A program made the position numbers and the translations under genes. Shown one piece after another: positions 29,116 through 37,678 of a stretch of DNA of 64,000 nucleotides. The notes beneath the pieces were generated by a model, which was not told the origin of the DNA, did no database searches, and saw nothing but the letters and a program-made list of their open reading frames with translations. Position 1 is the first letter of the stretch. Every line of letters begins with the position of its first letter. The DNA is from Puia sp963703355 (GTDB lineage Bacteria > Bacteroidota > Bacteroidia > Chitinophagales > Chitinophagaceae), in contig OY969813.1 of the NCBI GenBank assembly GCA_963703355.1, positions 2,542,001 through 2,606,000 on the forward strand, written 5' to 3'.

Positions 29116-29226
29116 GTGGAGAATTTAGAGCCTTAAAATAAATGGCGTGCGGAAATTCGGGAATAAAACCAAATAATATGTAGAGAATGTGATATTCGGC
29201 GTCATTTTTATTTGGCTCATCACGTA

Positions 29227-32200
29227 TTAGTGAAAAGGCAATAATACAGTGAACGCTGCCCCTTTGCCATCGTTGGATGTGACTTTCAATTCCCCCCCGT
29301 GCGCCTTAACAATGTCGTAGCTAAGGGATAAACCCAGTCCCGTTCCCTCGCCCGTGGGCTTCGTGGTGAAAAAGGGCTGAAAAATTTTATCCAGCACTTT
29401 GGATGGTATACCGTCGCCATTGTCTGCAACTTTTATTTCAATACAGGCGCCGGACTTCCCGGTAGTTACAGTAACCGTAGGCTCATAAGGTTCAACCCCT
29501 GATTTCTTTTTTTTATTCACTGCATAAAATGCGTTGTTCATGAGATTCAACAGCACGCGGCCAATATCCTGGGATATGATATCAATTTTTTCAATCGTTA
29601 AATCGTAGTCTGTCTTCATGGTCGCATTGAAAGACATTTCCTTTGCACGTAAGCCATGATACGTAAGTCTTAAGTATTCATCCACCAACGCATTAATATC
29701 CGTAGGTTCCTTTTTACCACTTCCTCTTCCACTATGCTGAAGCATACTTTTTACAATAGCATCCGCTCTCTTGCCATGATGTGCAATTTTTTCGAGGTTC
29801 CCTCTAATATTAGATGCAATCAATTTCGCTTCATTCAAATCGCCTTTCTCTATTTCTGTATTCATTTCATCTATCAGCTCATTACTTACCTCGGAAAAAT
29901 TGTTTACAAAATTCAATGGGTTTTGAATTTCATGTGCAATGCCCGCGGTAAGTTCACCGAGCGACGCCATTTTTTCAGACTGGATAAGTTGTTTTTGGGT
30001 TATTCTTAAATCAGAGAGTGCGTCTTCTGCCCTTTTCTTCTCCGTTTGCAACTTGATCAAATCGAGTTGGGCCTGTTCCGTCTGATATTCCGACAACTTG
30101 AGATCATTAAACCGGGTATATGTGATATTGAAAACAGCCGCAAATCTTTCTAATAAAGAGATCGTCTCCACAGGTTGCGGGTCGGGGGAAGCAATACCAA
30201 TAAAACCTTTCGCGAAATACGCGATATGTTGAACCCTGCGTGTCTGTGACAGACCTAATTGAAAGGGCACTTTCAGCACTTCACCCAGATAATGAAAATA
30301 TTCTTTTAGTTGCTGCCCCTGCATATCAATCGTCAAAGATTTCTTTTCGTGCTTCCATCCATCATACATTTTATGAATGGATTTATTATCATTGATATTA
30401 CCCGTAAACTTTGTACTTACCCTGCTTCCGTCTTCATCCGTAGCCCACATTTCAATGTGGCCACTATCATCATGAATGATCCCGATATATAAACGGTTGG
30501 GTGCTATCCCCAGATCTATGAGTTGTCTGAAAACAACGGCTGCGGTTTCAGCAAGCTCATCGCTTTTTTGCATTGCGAGTGTTCGGCTTCTCACCCGTTC
30601 CAGTGAGGCTTCAATTTGTAATTCTCTGGACCGGGCCTCCGATAGCTTCAGATCGTTGAAACGCGTGTACGTCATCTCAAAGACTTTCGAAAACCTGTGC
30701 AGAATATCCATTTTTTCTGCCGGTAATGGCTCCTGACCATCTGCCTGTATGGCGCCAAATTTATTGAACGAATAAGAAAGAACTGCTTTTTTAACGGATC
30801 TCATTCCCTCTTTTACTTCGTCCGGCAAATCTTTCATTTCAGGCATATTAAATAACATGTCGTCCATAGCCTGCTTCTCCGCACCTTTTAATTCATATAT
30901 GAATTTGGGATTTCTTTCTTTCCAGGCATTCAGAATCGCCGTGTAATATGGAAGGTCCAGAAATTTTAATACAAAACACTGTGGAGTTTTTTCCGTTTCA
31001 ACATTTGCCATCCAGGTTCTGGCAGATAATGTTTTTTCGTCAATAATCCAGATAATGCAGCGACTGAGTTCAAAACCTAGTTTTGTCAGTTCTTTAAACA
31101 CGGTATCTATCAGGTCTGCCAGTTCTTCAGACTTTTGCATGGCCGTGGCTCTGGCCCTCACTTTCTCCAGCCCCAATTCAATCTGTGCTTCCCTTGCCTG
31201 CTGTTCTGCTTTCTGAAGGTCGAGAAACCGGGTATAGGTAAGATCAAAAACGCTCGCGAAACGTTCCAGGAGCAGAATGGTTTGTTTTGAAACAGGTTCG
31301 GGACTTGATATGGAAATGAAACCCTTTGAAAAAAATGCAACACTGATCACTCTTCGGCCTCCGTGATCCGCGAGACCTATTTCAGTTTCGCTAATCAGAT
31401 TCCGGTAAGCCACCCAGCCCTCCAGGTCTTTTCCGGTAAGATCAAATACTACCGATTTTTTTCCGGTCTTCCAGGCTGCAAAAACTTTTTTTATTACAGT
31501 AGGTTCATCAAAACTTCCTTTGAAAATACGGTTAATTGCTTCACCACCTCCTCTCCAATTCGTGACATTGAATTCAACCACCCGCTCCACTTCGTTCATG
31601 ATACCAATGCCTATCTGGATTGGATTTTCACCTAACTGCCTGAATTGCTGAAACAACATATAAGCAGTATCAGGTAACTCCTCGCTTTTCTGCATCGCCA
31701 TAGTTCTGGCACGTACTCTTTCCAGCGCGAGTTCAATTTGCGCTTCCCTCTTTTGATCCTCTGCCTGGCTTACATCCATATATCTCCGATAGGCCAGAGC
31801 AAATACATTTCGAAAGCGCTTCAGAACCACTAACTCTTTTTCCGAAATGGGCTTGAATGTTGAAATACCAATCGCCCCGGCGCCGATGGAATAAAAATAA
31901 TAATACAACGAATCAATATGCTCCATGCGCGGATCGTCGTAGTCCCCAATTTGCTTCCTCCAGTTTTTCCAGTCTTCCAGTTCATGCCCTCCAATTACAA
32001 ATTCCACAAAAGCATCATCTTCTTTTTTTATACGATCGGTAAAATCCTTTGTTTTATGATGACTGTCAAAATAAACTTTTGCGGTATTTGCGCCGGTTGA
32101 GTCTGAATAATCGTAATTCAGAAATGATTCATGATCATCATTGATAATGACGATTTGGGTATTTCTCAATTTTTTAAACCCAAATTTCTGGAGTTCGTTA

Positions 32201-32391
32201 AAAAGAGTTTCGCAGATATCTAAGGATTGCTCCTGTTTTGCCAAACTCATTGCCTGTAACCTTACGGTTTCCAGAGAAGCTTCAATCTTCAGGCCCTGTT
32301 TCATGGCCTTCAGGGATGCAGCAAACTTCTTAACTGATTTTTTCAGTTTTTCATTTTCAGCCTTAAGCGATTCCTTAGATTTTTTATTCAT
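29227..32391 (-). CDS. Soluble sensor histidine kinase with four tandem sensor modules
   Basis: 1054 residues with no signal peptide or membrane helix. After an N-terminal coiled coil come four related modules of about 185 residues (roughly 35-218, 219-404, 405-593, 594-777). Each opens with a helix like 'LERVRARTMAMQKSEEL' and ends with 'LLERFA.VF.LTYTRF.DL..AE'. A linker leads to the phosphoacceptor H820 in GELTAGIAHEIQNPLNF and a HATPase_c domain with LLNLMNNAFYAV and GTGLGLSLSYDI. The modules look GAF-like, so a cytoplasmic signal is likely. No response regulator is adjacent. Confidence 0.92.
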   Translation of the reverse strand: MNKKSKESLKAENEKLKKSVKKFAASLKAMKQGLKIEASLETVRLQAMSLAKQEQSLDICETLFNELQKFGFKKLRNTQIVIINDDHESFLNYDYSDSTGANTAKVYFDSHHKTKDFTDRIKKEDDAFVEFVIGGHELEDWKNWRKQIGDYDDPRMEHIDSLYYYFYSIGAGAIGISTFKPISEKELVVLKRFRNVFALAYRRYMDVSQAEDQKREAQIELALERVRARTMAMQKSEELPDTAYMLFQQFRQLGENPIQIGIGIMNEVERVVEFNVTNWRGGGEAINRIFKGSFDEPTVIKKVFAAWKTGKKSVVFDLTGKDLEGWVAYRNLISETEIGLADHGGRRVISVAFFSKGFISISSPEPVSKQTILLLERFASVFDLTYTRFLDLQKAEQQAREAQIELGLEKVRARATAMQKSEELADLIDTVFKELTKLGFELSRCIIWIIDEKTLSARTWMANVETEKTPQCFVLKFLDLPYYTAILNAWKERNPKFIYELKGAEKQAMDDMLFNMPEMKDLPDEVKEGMRSVKKAVLSYSFNKFGAIQADGQEPLPAEKMDILHRFSKVFEMTYTRFNDLKLSEARSRELQIEASLERVRSRTLAMQKSDELAETAAVVFRQLIDLGIAPNRLYIGIIHDDSGHIEMWATDEDGSRVSTKFTGNINDNKSIHKMYDGWKHEKKSLTIDMQGQQLKEYFHYLGEVLKVPFQLGLSQTRRVQHIAYFAKGFIGIASPDPQPVETISLLERFAAVFNITYTRFNDLKLSEYQTEQAQLDLIKLQTEKKRAEDALSDLRITQKQLIQSEKMASLGELTAGIAHEIQNPLNFVNNFSEVSNELIDEMNTEIEKGDLNEAKLIASNIRGNLEKIAHHGKRADAIVKSMLQHSGRGSGKKEPTDINALVDEYLRLTYHGLRAKEMSFNATMKTDYDLTIEKIDIISQDIGRVLLNLMNNAFYAVNKKKKSGVEPYEPTVTVTTGKSGACIEIKVADNGDGIPSKVLDKIFQPFFTTKPTGEGTGLGLSLSYDIVKAHGGELKVTSNDGKGAAFTVLLPFH
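30061..32289 (-). repeat. Four tandem sensor modules inside the histidine kinase gene
   Basis: Four divergent copies of a 550-560 bp coding unit. Equivalent landmarks recur: SLETVRLQAMSLAKQE, LERVRARTMAMQKSEELPD, LEKVRARATAMQKSEELAD and LERVRSRTLAMQKSDELAE at the starts; RFRNVFALAYRRYMD, RFASVFDLTYTRFLD, RFSKVFEMTYTRFND and RFAAVFNITYTRFND at the ends. Copies 2 and 4 also share a 'KKS' plus 'AxFxKGFIxIxSP' block, whereas copy 3 has a different middle. Confidence 0.85.
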
Positions 32392-32426
32392 TATACTGTG
32401 ACCGGGGAAAAAGATACAATAAGAAC

Positions 32427-33206
32427 TCAGTCTTTCTCATCATCCAGATCATATTTCTCTTTTAGCTCCTGAATCAACCTGGTTGATTGCCTTAATAGTG
32501 AATCAGCAATTATAACGTTACTACGCATGAATCTCGAACGGACCAATTCCACATATTCATTAAAAAGTACTTTATCATAGCTCAGTAGCGGCGGATTGGT
32601 CCGGAAAAATGAATCTATTTTTTCCTGATCAAACGATTTTTTATTGGCCTGAAAAATGTTATTGGCAATATCATTGTACCGGTATTCGAATATCATGGCC
32701 CTGCTTTTTCTTACTTCAGCATAAATATCACTCATTTCATTTTGAGTAGTTAATAACACACGGCAAAGGCGGTCATAATTGGATGCATCGTAAGCAATGG
32801 TTTTTTCAAAAAACCGCAATGATCCGGAACTTTTCATTTGTTGAAGCGTAACATCGTTGGGTTGGAAATATAAATGAGCCCCACCAAAAAGACCGTACCA
32901 GTATAGTTTACCCGTCGGAATATTTTTTATCTCAGTTGAACTCAACAGTTGCATCAGCGTGTCCACATTATTGGCAGCATAGTTGAAATATATCCTGTAT
33001 GCGGTCAGTTCCGTACTGTCTTGTTTAAGATCCTTGATCATAGAGGATGCGTACACCCTGGCGCGATCGTGTTCAGATATATGTTCTCTTATATTTTCGG
33101 CAAAAAAACCAAGGGTTACAGCTAAAAAAATCATCAGAAATTCCAGAAAATATTCCTTCCATTTTTTCTTCTCATGATGTATGTCCGGGTGATGGTGTAC
33201 TTCCAT
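32427..33206 (-). CDS. Hypothetical membrane-anchored protein
   Basis: 259 residues. A His-rich start (MEVHHHPDIHHEKKKWKEY) leads into one membrane helix (FLEFLMIFLAVTLGFFAENI), then a mainly helical soluble domain. The 'EYFLEFLMIFLAVTLGFFAE' segment is a recurrent feature of an uncharacterised Bacteroidota family, possibly related to DUF6090. Function unknown. Upstream is the 48-bp palindrome. Confidence 0.8.
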   Translation of the reverse strand: MEVHHHPDIHHEKKKWKEYFLEFLMIFLAVTLGFFAENIREHISEHDRARVYASSMIKDLKQDSTELTAYRIYFNYAANNVDTLMQLLSSTEIKNIPTGKLYWYGLFGGAHLYFQPNDVTLQQMKSSGSLRFFEKTIAYDASNYDRLCRVLLTTQNEMSDIYAEVRKSRAMIFEYRYNDIANNIFQANKKSFDQEKIDSFFRTNPPLLSYDKVLFNEYVELVRSRFMRSNVIIADSLLRQSTRLIQELKEKYDLDDEKD

Positions 33207-33358
33207 ATAATGCTAAACTGATTCTTTAAGTCCTTCGACGATCCCTATGATGTTTGCTAAGATAGAAAAACGAATTCACTCTGAAACCAGCGTATCAGCA
33301 TAGCCCATAAAACATCTAAATATCCTCAGATCTGTATTGCGTGAATACCAGTAAGGGA

Positions 33359-33406
33359 CCAAGTCCGTACCAAGTCCGTTGATCAACGGACTTGGTACGG
33401 ACTTGG
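33359..33406. repeat. Perfect 48-bp palindrome built from 11-bp units
   Basis: Two 24-bp arms, fully complementary with no loop. Each arm contains two 11-bp units: AAGTCCGTACC (33361-33371) and AAGTCCGTTGA (33372-33382), then their inverted copies TCAACGGACTT and GGTACGGACTT. It lies in the 318-bp non-coding gap between the divergent genes starting at 33206 and 33524. The rest of that gap shows nothing I can name. Related units occur at 62920-62974. Confidence 0.9.
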
Positions 33407-33523
33407 GTGCGTACTGATAGCCGTTTGACAAGGCTCAGATAGTGTGTTAAGGCGATCCAACAAATTCTGTGGTTATTCGCCGAAACGCAAATGAAAAATG
33501 ATTATTGTAAGTTGCATAAAAAA

Positions 33524-33697
33524 ATGGCCAACCAATTTATCAAAGTAGAAATCGGAAGTTTACCCGTGCTCATCAATAAGTCGCATATTGTGATGGCGAA
33601 ATTCGGTGACGCGACGGTAACAAAAATTCAATTAACGAGTGGCGAAACGATTGAAGTAAAACCTACCCCCCGTTTATTTGAGGAGATGCAGAGTTAA
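33524..33697 (+). CDS. Small hypothetical protein
   Basis: 57 residues beginning MANQFIKVEIGSLPVLINKS and ending in TSGETIEVKPTPRLFEEMQS, beta-strand rich with one terminal helix; length and pattern recall FlbD-like or other small beta proteins without proving it. I chose the ATG at 33524 over one 33 bp upstream because the extra residues (MKNDYCKLHKK) look unrelated. It lies 44 bp before the DUF1080 gene and could be either separate or the first gene of that transcript. Confidence 0.6.
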   Translation: MANQFIKVEIGSLPVLINKSHIVMAKFGDATVTKIQLTSGETIEVKPTPRLFEEMQS

Positions 33698-33741
33698 AGT
33701 AACTTAGTCTGGTTTTATTTCCCCCCTTAATTGCTGTCATC

Positions 33742-34443
33742 ATGAAAAAACTACTTCATCCTGCGTCGGCTTTGGCAATCCTTATTTTTTTCTGTTCGTC
33801 GATGTATGCTCAAAAGCCTGCAGTTGCCCACCCCAACACTTCTGATTCTGGCTGGGTGGATCTTTTTAAACCCGATCTTTCCAATGCCATTTTCCCTAAA
33901 AAGGTCTGGTCAGTTAATAAAGACGGCATTTTTACTGCATCAAAAGATGAAACGCTATGGAGTGAGAAGATGTACGATAATTTTATCGTGGACCTGGAAT
34001 TCAAAACTGCAAAGGGTTCCAACAGCGGTGTGTTTGTACATGGCAGCGACCTGCAGCATCCAATAGAAAATGCTGTCGAAATACAAATCACGGATGATTT
34101 CGATAAGGAATGGGCAACTTCACCGCCCGACTGGCAGTGCGCCGCCATCTTCGGTCACCAGTCGGCATCCATTCACAATGTAAAGAAACCAGGAGAATGG
34201 AACCATTACACCATTTCCTGTATAGGAAGAAAGATTTGGGTGGTACTCAATTACCAACTCGTCAACGTGTGCGATTTGTCCTTATTTACTTCCGGTAAAA
34301 AAAATCCGGACGGCACGGATATCCCGGAATGGCTGAATAAACCTTATGCTGAAATAGAACTGAGAGGTCATATTGGATTTCAGGGTAAACACGCAGGTAA
34401 ACCCATCTACTTCAGAAATATCAGGATTAAAGAATTAAAATAA
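33742..34443 (+). CDS. DUF1080 (3-keto-disaccharide hydrolase family) protein
   Basis: 233 residues with a signal peptide (MKKLLHPASALAILIFFCSS). The single concanavalin-like beta-sandwich matches DUF1080: WVDLFKPDLSNAI, TLWSEKMYDNFIVDLEFKT, NSGVFVHG, WNHYTISCIGRKIWVVLN, and the terminal GHIGFQGKHAGKPIYFRNI strands. Some members of this family cleave glycosides previously oxidised at C3, which fits the oxidoreductase genes that follow. First clear gene of a seven-gene operon; function here is inferred from family and neighbours. Confidence 0.9.
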   Translation: MKKLLHPASALAILIFFCSSMYAQKPAVAHPNTSDSGWVDLFKPDLSNAIFPKKVWSVNKDGIFTASKDETLWSEKMYDNFIVDLEFKTAKGSNSGVFVHGSDLQHPIENAVEIQITDDFDKEWATSPPDWQCAAIFGHQSASIHNVKKPGEWNHYTISCIGRKIWVVLNYQLVNVCDLSLFTSGKKNPDGTDIPEWLNKPYAEIELRGHIGFQGKHAGKPIYFRNIRIKELK

Positions 34444-34493
34444 TGGAAGATACGGGGCAGGTTTGTTTTTACATCAATTAGAAAAGAACTCAT

Positions 34494-36239
34494 ATGGACA
34501 AACTCCAAATAAAAGAGAAACCCAAAAAATATGATGTGGTTATAGTAGGGTCCGGCGCCGGAGGTGGCATGGCCGCGTATGTTTTATCGAAGGCTGGACT
34601 GAATATTTGTTTACTGGAAGCGGGACCAAATTATGATCCTGCCATCAACTCAGCCCAGCTGAAAAATGCATGGGAGTCTCCCAGACGTGGCGCCAGCACG
34701 AAGTTTCGACCTTTTGGCGATTTTGACGGATCGTACTGGGGATGGCAGATAGATGGTGAGCCCTACACGCATGCCGAAGGAACCAAATGGGATTGGTGGA
34801 GATCCAGAATGGTAGGAGGCAGAACGAATCACTGGGGAAGAATATCACTTCGTTTCGGTCCCGATGATTTCAAAAGAAGGAGTATTGATGGCCTCGGAGA
34901 GAACTGGCCAATAGGATATGAAGACATCAAACCTTATTATGATAAAATCGATCAGCTGATCGGTGTGTTCGGCACCAATGAAGGATTACGCAATCATCCG
35001 GACGGCATTTTTCTGCCACCCCCCAAACCGAGACTCCACGAACTGATGATCAAAAAGGCGGCTACCGGAATCGGTATACCCGTTATTCCAGCCAGGCTTT
35101 CCATCCTCACAAAACAAATCAACAAAGAAAGAGGCGGTTGTTTTTTTTGCGGACAATGTGGCCGCAGTTGTAAGGTATACGGGGATTTTTCTTCTTCATC
35201 CGTGCTGGTGAAACCTGCTGTTGCATCGGGATTTGTGGATTTAATTACGAACGCGATGGCCCGTGAAGTATTGACCGATAAGGAAGGTAAGGCAACCGGT
35301 ATCTCCTTTGTCGATAAAACGGATCTGCAGGAATATCAGGTTCACGGAAGAGTTGTTGTTTTAGCAGCAAGCACCTGTGAAACCGCGAGGCTGTTACTCA
35401 ATTCCAAATCGCCACAACATCCCGGTGGTCTGGCAAATTCAAGTGGGGTGGTCGGCAGATACCTTCATGATTCAACGGGTGCAGGAATGGGCGGCATCGT
35501 TCCGAATCTGCTGAATCGAAAAAGATACAACGAAGATGGCGTTGGCGGTATGCATGTGTATACGCCGTGGTGGCTGGATAATAAAAAACTGGATTTCCCC
35601 CGTGGATACCATATAGAATATGGCGGCGGCATGGATATGCCCCTCTATGGATTTAGCTGGGGAGTGGAAGAAAGCAATGGTAAAATATATGTAAATGGAA
35701 AACTGCGAGAGCCGGGTGGATATGGTAAGTCACTGAAAGAAGATATTCGATATACGTATGGTGCAGAAGTGGGAATGGCAGGTCGTGGTGAAGCCATCGC
35801 GAGTTATGATAACTACTGCGAAATTGATCCCAACGTTGTAGATAAATACGGAATACCTGTATTGCGTTTCAACGTGAAACATTCATCCTATGAAATCAGT
35901 CAGGCAAAACATATGAAAGAAACCTTCAGGGAAATTCTGCACAGCATGGGGGCAATGATCACCTGGGGTTTGGAAAATGAAGACAATGAAAAAAACGACT
36001 GGGGTCTGGACAATCCGGGAAATGTAATTCACGAAGCAGGCACCGTACGAATGGGCGACAATCCAAAATCTTCTGCTTTAAATAAATGGAGCCAGGCACA
36101 TGAATGTGCCAATCTTTTTTGTGTGGATGGAAGTCAGTTTGTATCGCAGGCTGATAAAAATCTCACCTGGACCATTCTCGCATTGTCAATGCGCACGTCA
36201 GAATATATCATTCAACAAATGAAAAGTCAAAATATATAA
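34494..36239 (+). CDS. GMC-family FAD oxidoreductase with a cysteine cluster (glucoside 3-dehydrogenase-like)
   Basis: 581 residues. The FAD loop is VIVGSGAGGG (residues 16-25). C-terminal active-site residues H513 (VIHEAGTVRMG) and N556 (QADKNLTWT) are in place. A four-cysteine motif C216-x2-C219-x2-C222-x3-C226 recalls the iron-sulphur site of FAD-dependent sugar dehydrogenases. There is no signal peptide; enzymes of this type are often carried across the membrane with a Tat-targeted small subunit, here encoded 4 bp downstream. The likely reaction is oxidation of a sugar or glycoside hydroxyl, with C3 the best guess from context. Confidence 0.92.
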   Translation: MDKLQIKEKPKKYDVVIVGSGAGGGMAAYVLSKAGLNICLLEAGPNYDPAINSAQLKNAWESPRRGASTKFRPFGDFDGSYWGWQIDGEPYTHAEGTKWDWWRSRMVGGRTNHWGRISLRFGPDDFKRRSIDGLGENWPIGYEDIKPYYDKIDQLIGVFGTNEGLRNHPDGIFLPPPKPRLHELMIKKAATGIGIPVIPARLSILTKQINKERGGCFFCGQCGRSCKVYGDFSSSSVLVKPAVASGFVDLITNAMAREVLTDKEGKATGISFVDKTDLQEYQVHGRVVVLAASTCETARLLLNSKSPQHPGGLANSSGVVGRYLHDSTGAGMGGIVPNLLNRKRYNEDGVGGMHVYTPWWLDNKKLDFPRGYHIEYGGGMDMPLYGFSWGVEESNGKIYVNGKLREPGGYGKSLKEDIRYTYGAEVGMAGRGEAIASYDNYCEIDPNVVDKYGIPVLRFNVKHSSYEISQAKHMKETFREILHSMGAMITWGLENEDNEKNDWGLDNPGNVIHEAGTVRMGDNPKSSALNKWSQAHECANLFCVDGSQFVSQADKNLTWTILALSMRTSEYIIQQMKSQNI

Positions 36240-36243
36240 TACG

Positions 36244-36924
36244 ATGGACAGAAGAAAATCCCTCAAGACCTTACTGGCCGGAACTGTTTCAGCAGGCGTC
36301 ATCATAGAAGCCTGCAACCACGAAACGCCTAAGGCAGATGACGCCCAGGTTCCTGCGATTGTAGCTGCTGTTGAACCAGATCGAATGCCGGAGGAAATTG
36401 CTTACAATAAAAAACTGGAGGAAGAAATATTTTTTACAAAAGATGAAATGGCGACCATTGCCGTGCTCTGCGATATTATTATCCCGAAAGATGAAATCAG
36501 CGGCAGTGCCACAGATGCAAAAGTTCCTGAGTTTATTGAATTCATCGTTAAGGATATGCCAGAACATAAGGTTCCGATGCGAGGCGGATTGAGATGGCTG
36601 GATTTGAAATCGTTAAACCTGCATGGTAAGTCTTTCACGGCTCTTACCGAAAGTCAGCAGCTGGCCATCGTTGATGAACTGGCTTTCCCTTCAAAAGTAA
36701 AACCCGAATACAAACAGGGCGCCGCATTTTTCAACCTCATCCGCAATCTCACCATCTCGGGATTTTATACCACACAGATAGGAGTTAAAGATATTGGGTA
36801 CATGGGAAATGTTCCCAATCAATGGAATGGTGTACCACCTGATGTGTTAAAACAATATGGTCTTTCCTATTCTGAGAAGGAATTAAAAGAGTGCATCAGT
36901 TTTGATAAAACATTTAATGTTTAA
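36244..36924 (+). CDS. Gluconate 2-dehydrogenase subunit 3-like small subunit
   Basis: 226 residues. The N-terminus MDRRKSLKTLLAGTVSAGV has a Tat-like double arginine followed by a hydrophobic stretch and a lipobox-like IIEAC (C24). The body has the subunit-3 pattern: 'FTKDEMATIAVLCDIIIPKDE', EFIEFIVKDMP, 'GAAFFNLIRNLTISGFYTTQIG'. This subunit usually binds and escorts the GMC catalytic subunit to the periplasm, which matches the tight linkage to the preceding gene. No cytochrome subunit gene is in the operon. Confidence 0.92.
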   Translation: MDRRKSLKTLLAGTVSAGVIIEACNHETPKADDAQVPAIVAAVEPDRMPEEIAYNKKLEEEIFFTKDEMATIAVLCDIIIPKDEISGSATDAKVPEFIEFIVKDMPEHKVPMRGGLRWLDLKSLNLHGKSFTALTESQQLAIVDELAFPSKVKPEYKQGAAFFNLIRNLTISGFYTTQIGVKDIGYMGNVPNQWNGVPPDVLKQYGLSYSEKELKECISFDKTFNV

Positions 36925-36951
36925 AAGCTGATCGCTTTATTTTAAAGCATT

Positions 36952-37656
36952 ATGAAACCCATTGTTCAGATATCGCTCGACCTGACAAACATCGATGAAG
37001 CGCTGGAAACAGCCGCCATGGCCATTCGTGCCGGTGTGGACTGGCTCGAAGCGGGAACACCGTTAATACTCGCAGAAGGACTGCACGGCGTAAAAAAACT
37101 CCGGGAATCTTTTCCCGGAATACCGATCGTGGCAGATCTCAAAACGATGGATGGCGGTTATCTGGAAACAGAAATGATGGCTAAGGCAGGCGCTACACAT
37201 GTAGTGGTGATGTCGAGAGCGCATGCAGAAACCATAAAATGCGTGGTCAAAGCAGGTCGGGATTATGGAGTAAGCGTTATGGGTGATAATCTGGGATGTG
37301 ACGATAAAATAAAAGCAGCCAAATGGCTGGAGGATCTTGGGTGTGATTTTGTAATTCATCATATCGGATATGATGAACGTCGCGGTATCGCCGCGCAGGG
37401 CAAACGCATGCCGAGTCCTTTGGATCAGCTGAAAGAAGTAGTCCGGTCAGTAAAAATTCCGGTGCAGGCGGTCGGCGGACTCACACTTGAACAGGCGATC
37501 CTTTGTCCATCTTACGGCGCGCCACTTGTTGTATTGGGCGCACCGCTCACCATCGACGCAGACGCATTTAAAACGGCTGATGGGAATCTCGAAGAATCAC
37601 TTCGTATGATCTGCAAGAAAATACATGCATATGGCGAAGTAACAATGCATGGTTGA
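36952..37656 (+). CDS. OMPDC-superfamily protein (hexulose-6-phosphate synthase / keto-gulonate-phosphate decarboxylase-like)
   Basis: 234 residues of TIM-barrel type. The superfamily motif D62-x-K64-x-x-D67 (ADLKTMDGG) is intact, and VDWLEAGTPLIL, VVVMSRAH, FVIHHIGYDERR and VQAVGGLT match hexulose-6-phosphate synthase and 3-keto-L-gulonate-6-phosphate decarboxylase relatives. These enzymes make or break a C-C bond next to a keto group on a sugar phosphate. No sugar kinase is in the operon, so the true substrate is open. Confidence 0.85.
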   Translation: MKPIVQISLDLTNIDEALETAAMAIRAGVDWLEAGTPLILAEGLHGVKKLRESFPGIPIVADLKTMDGGYLETEMMAKAGATHVVVMSRAHAETIKCVVKAGRDYGVSVMGDNLGCDDKIKAAKWLEDLGCDFVIHHIGYDERRGIAAQGKRMPSPLDQLKEVVRSVKIPVQAVGGLTLEQAILCPSYGAPLVVLGAPLTIDADAFKTADGNLEESLRMICKKIHAYGEVTMHG

Positions 37657-37678
37657 ATTTGATCTTAACTGATACATC

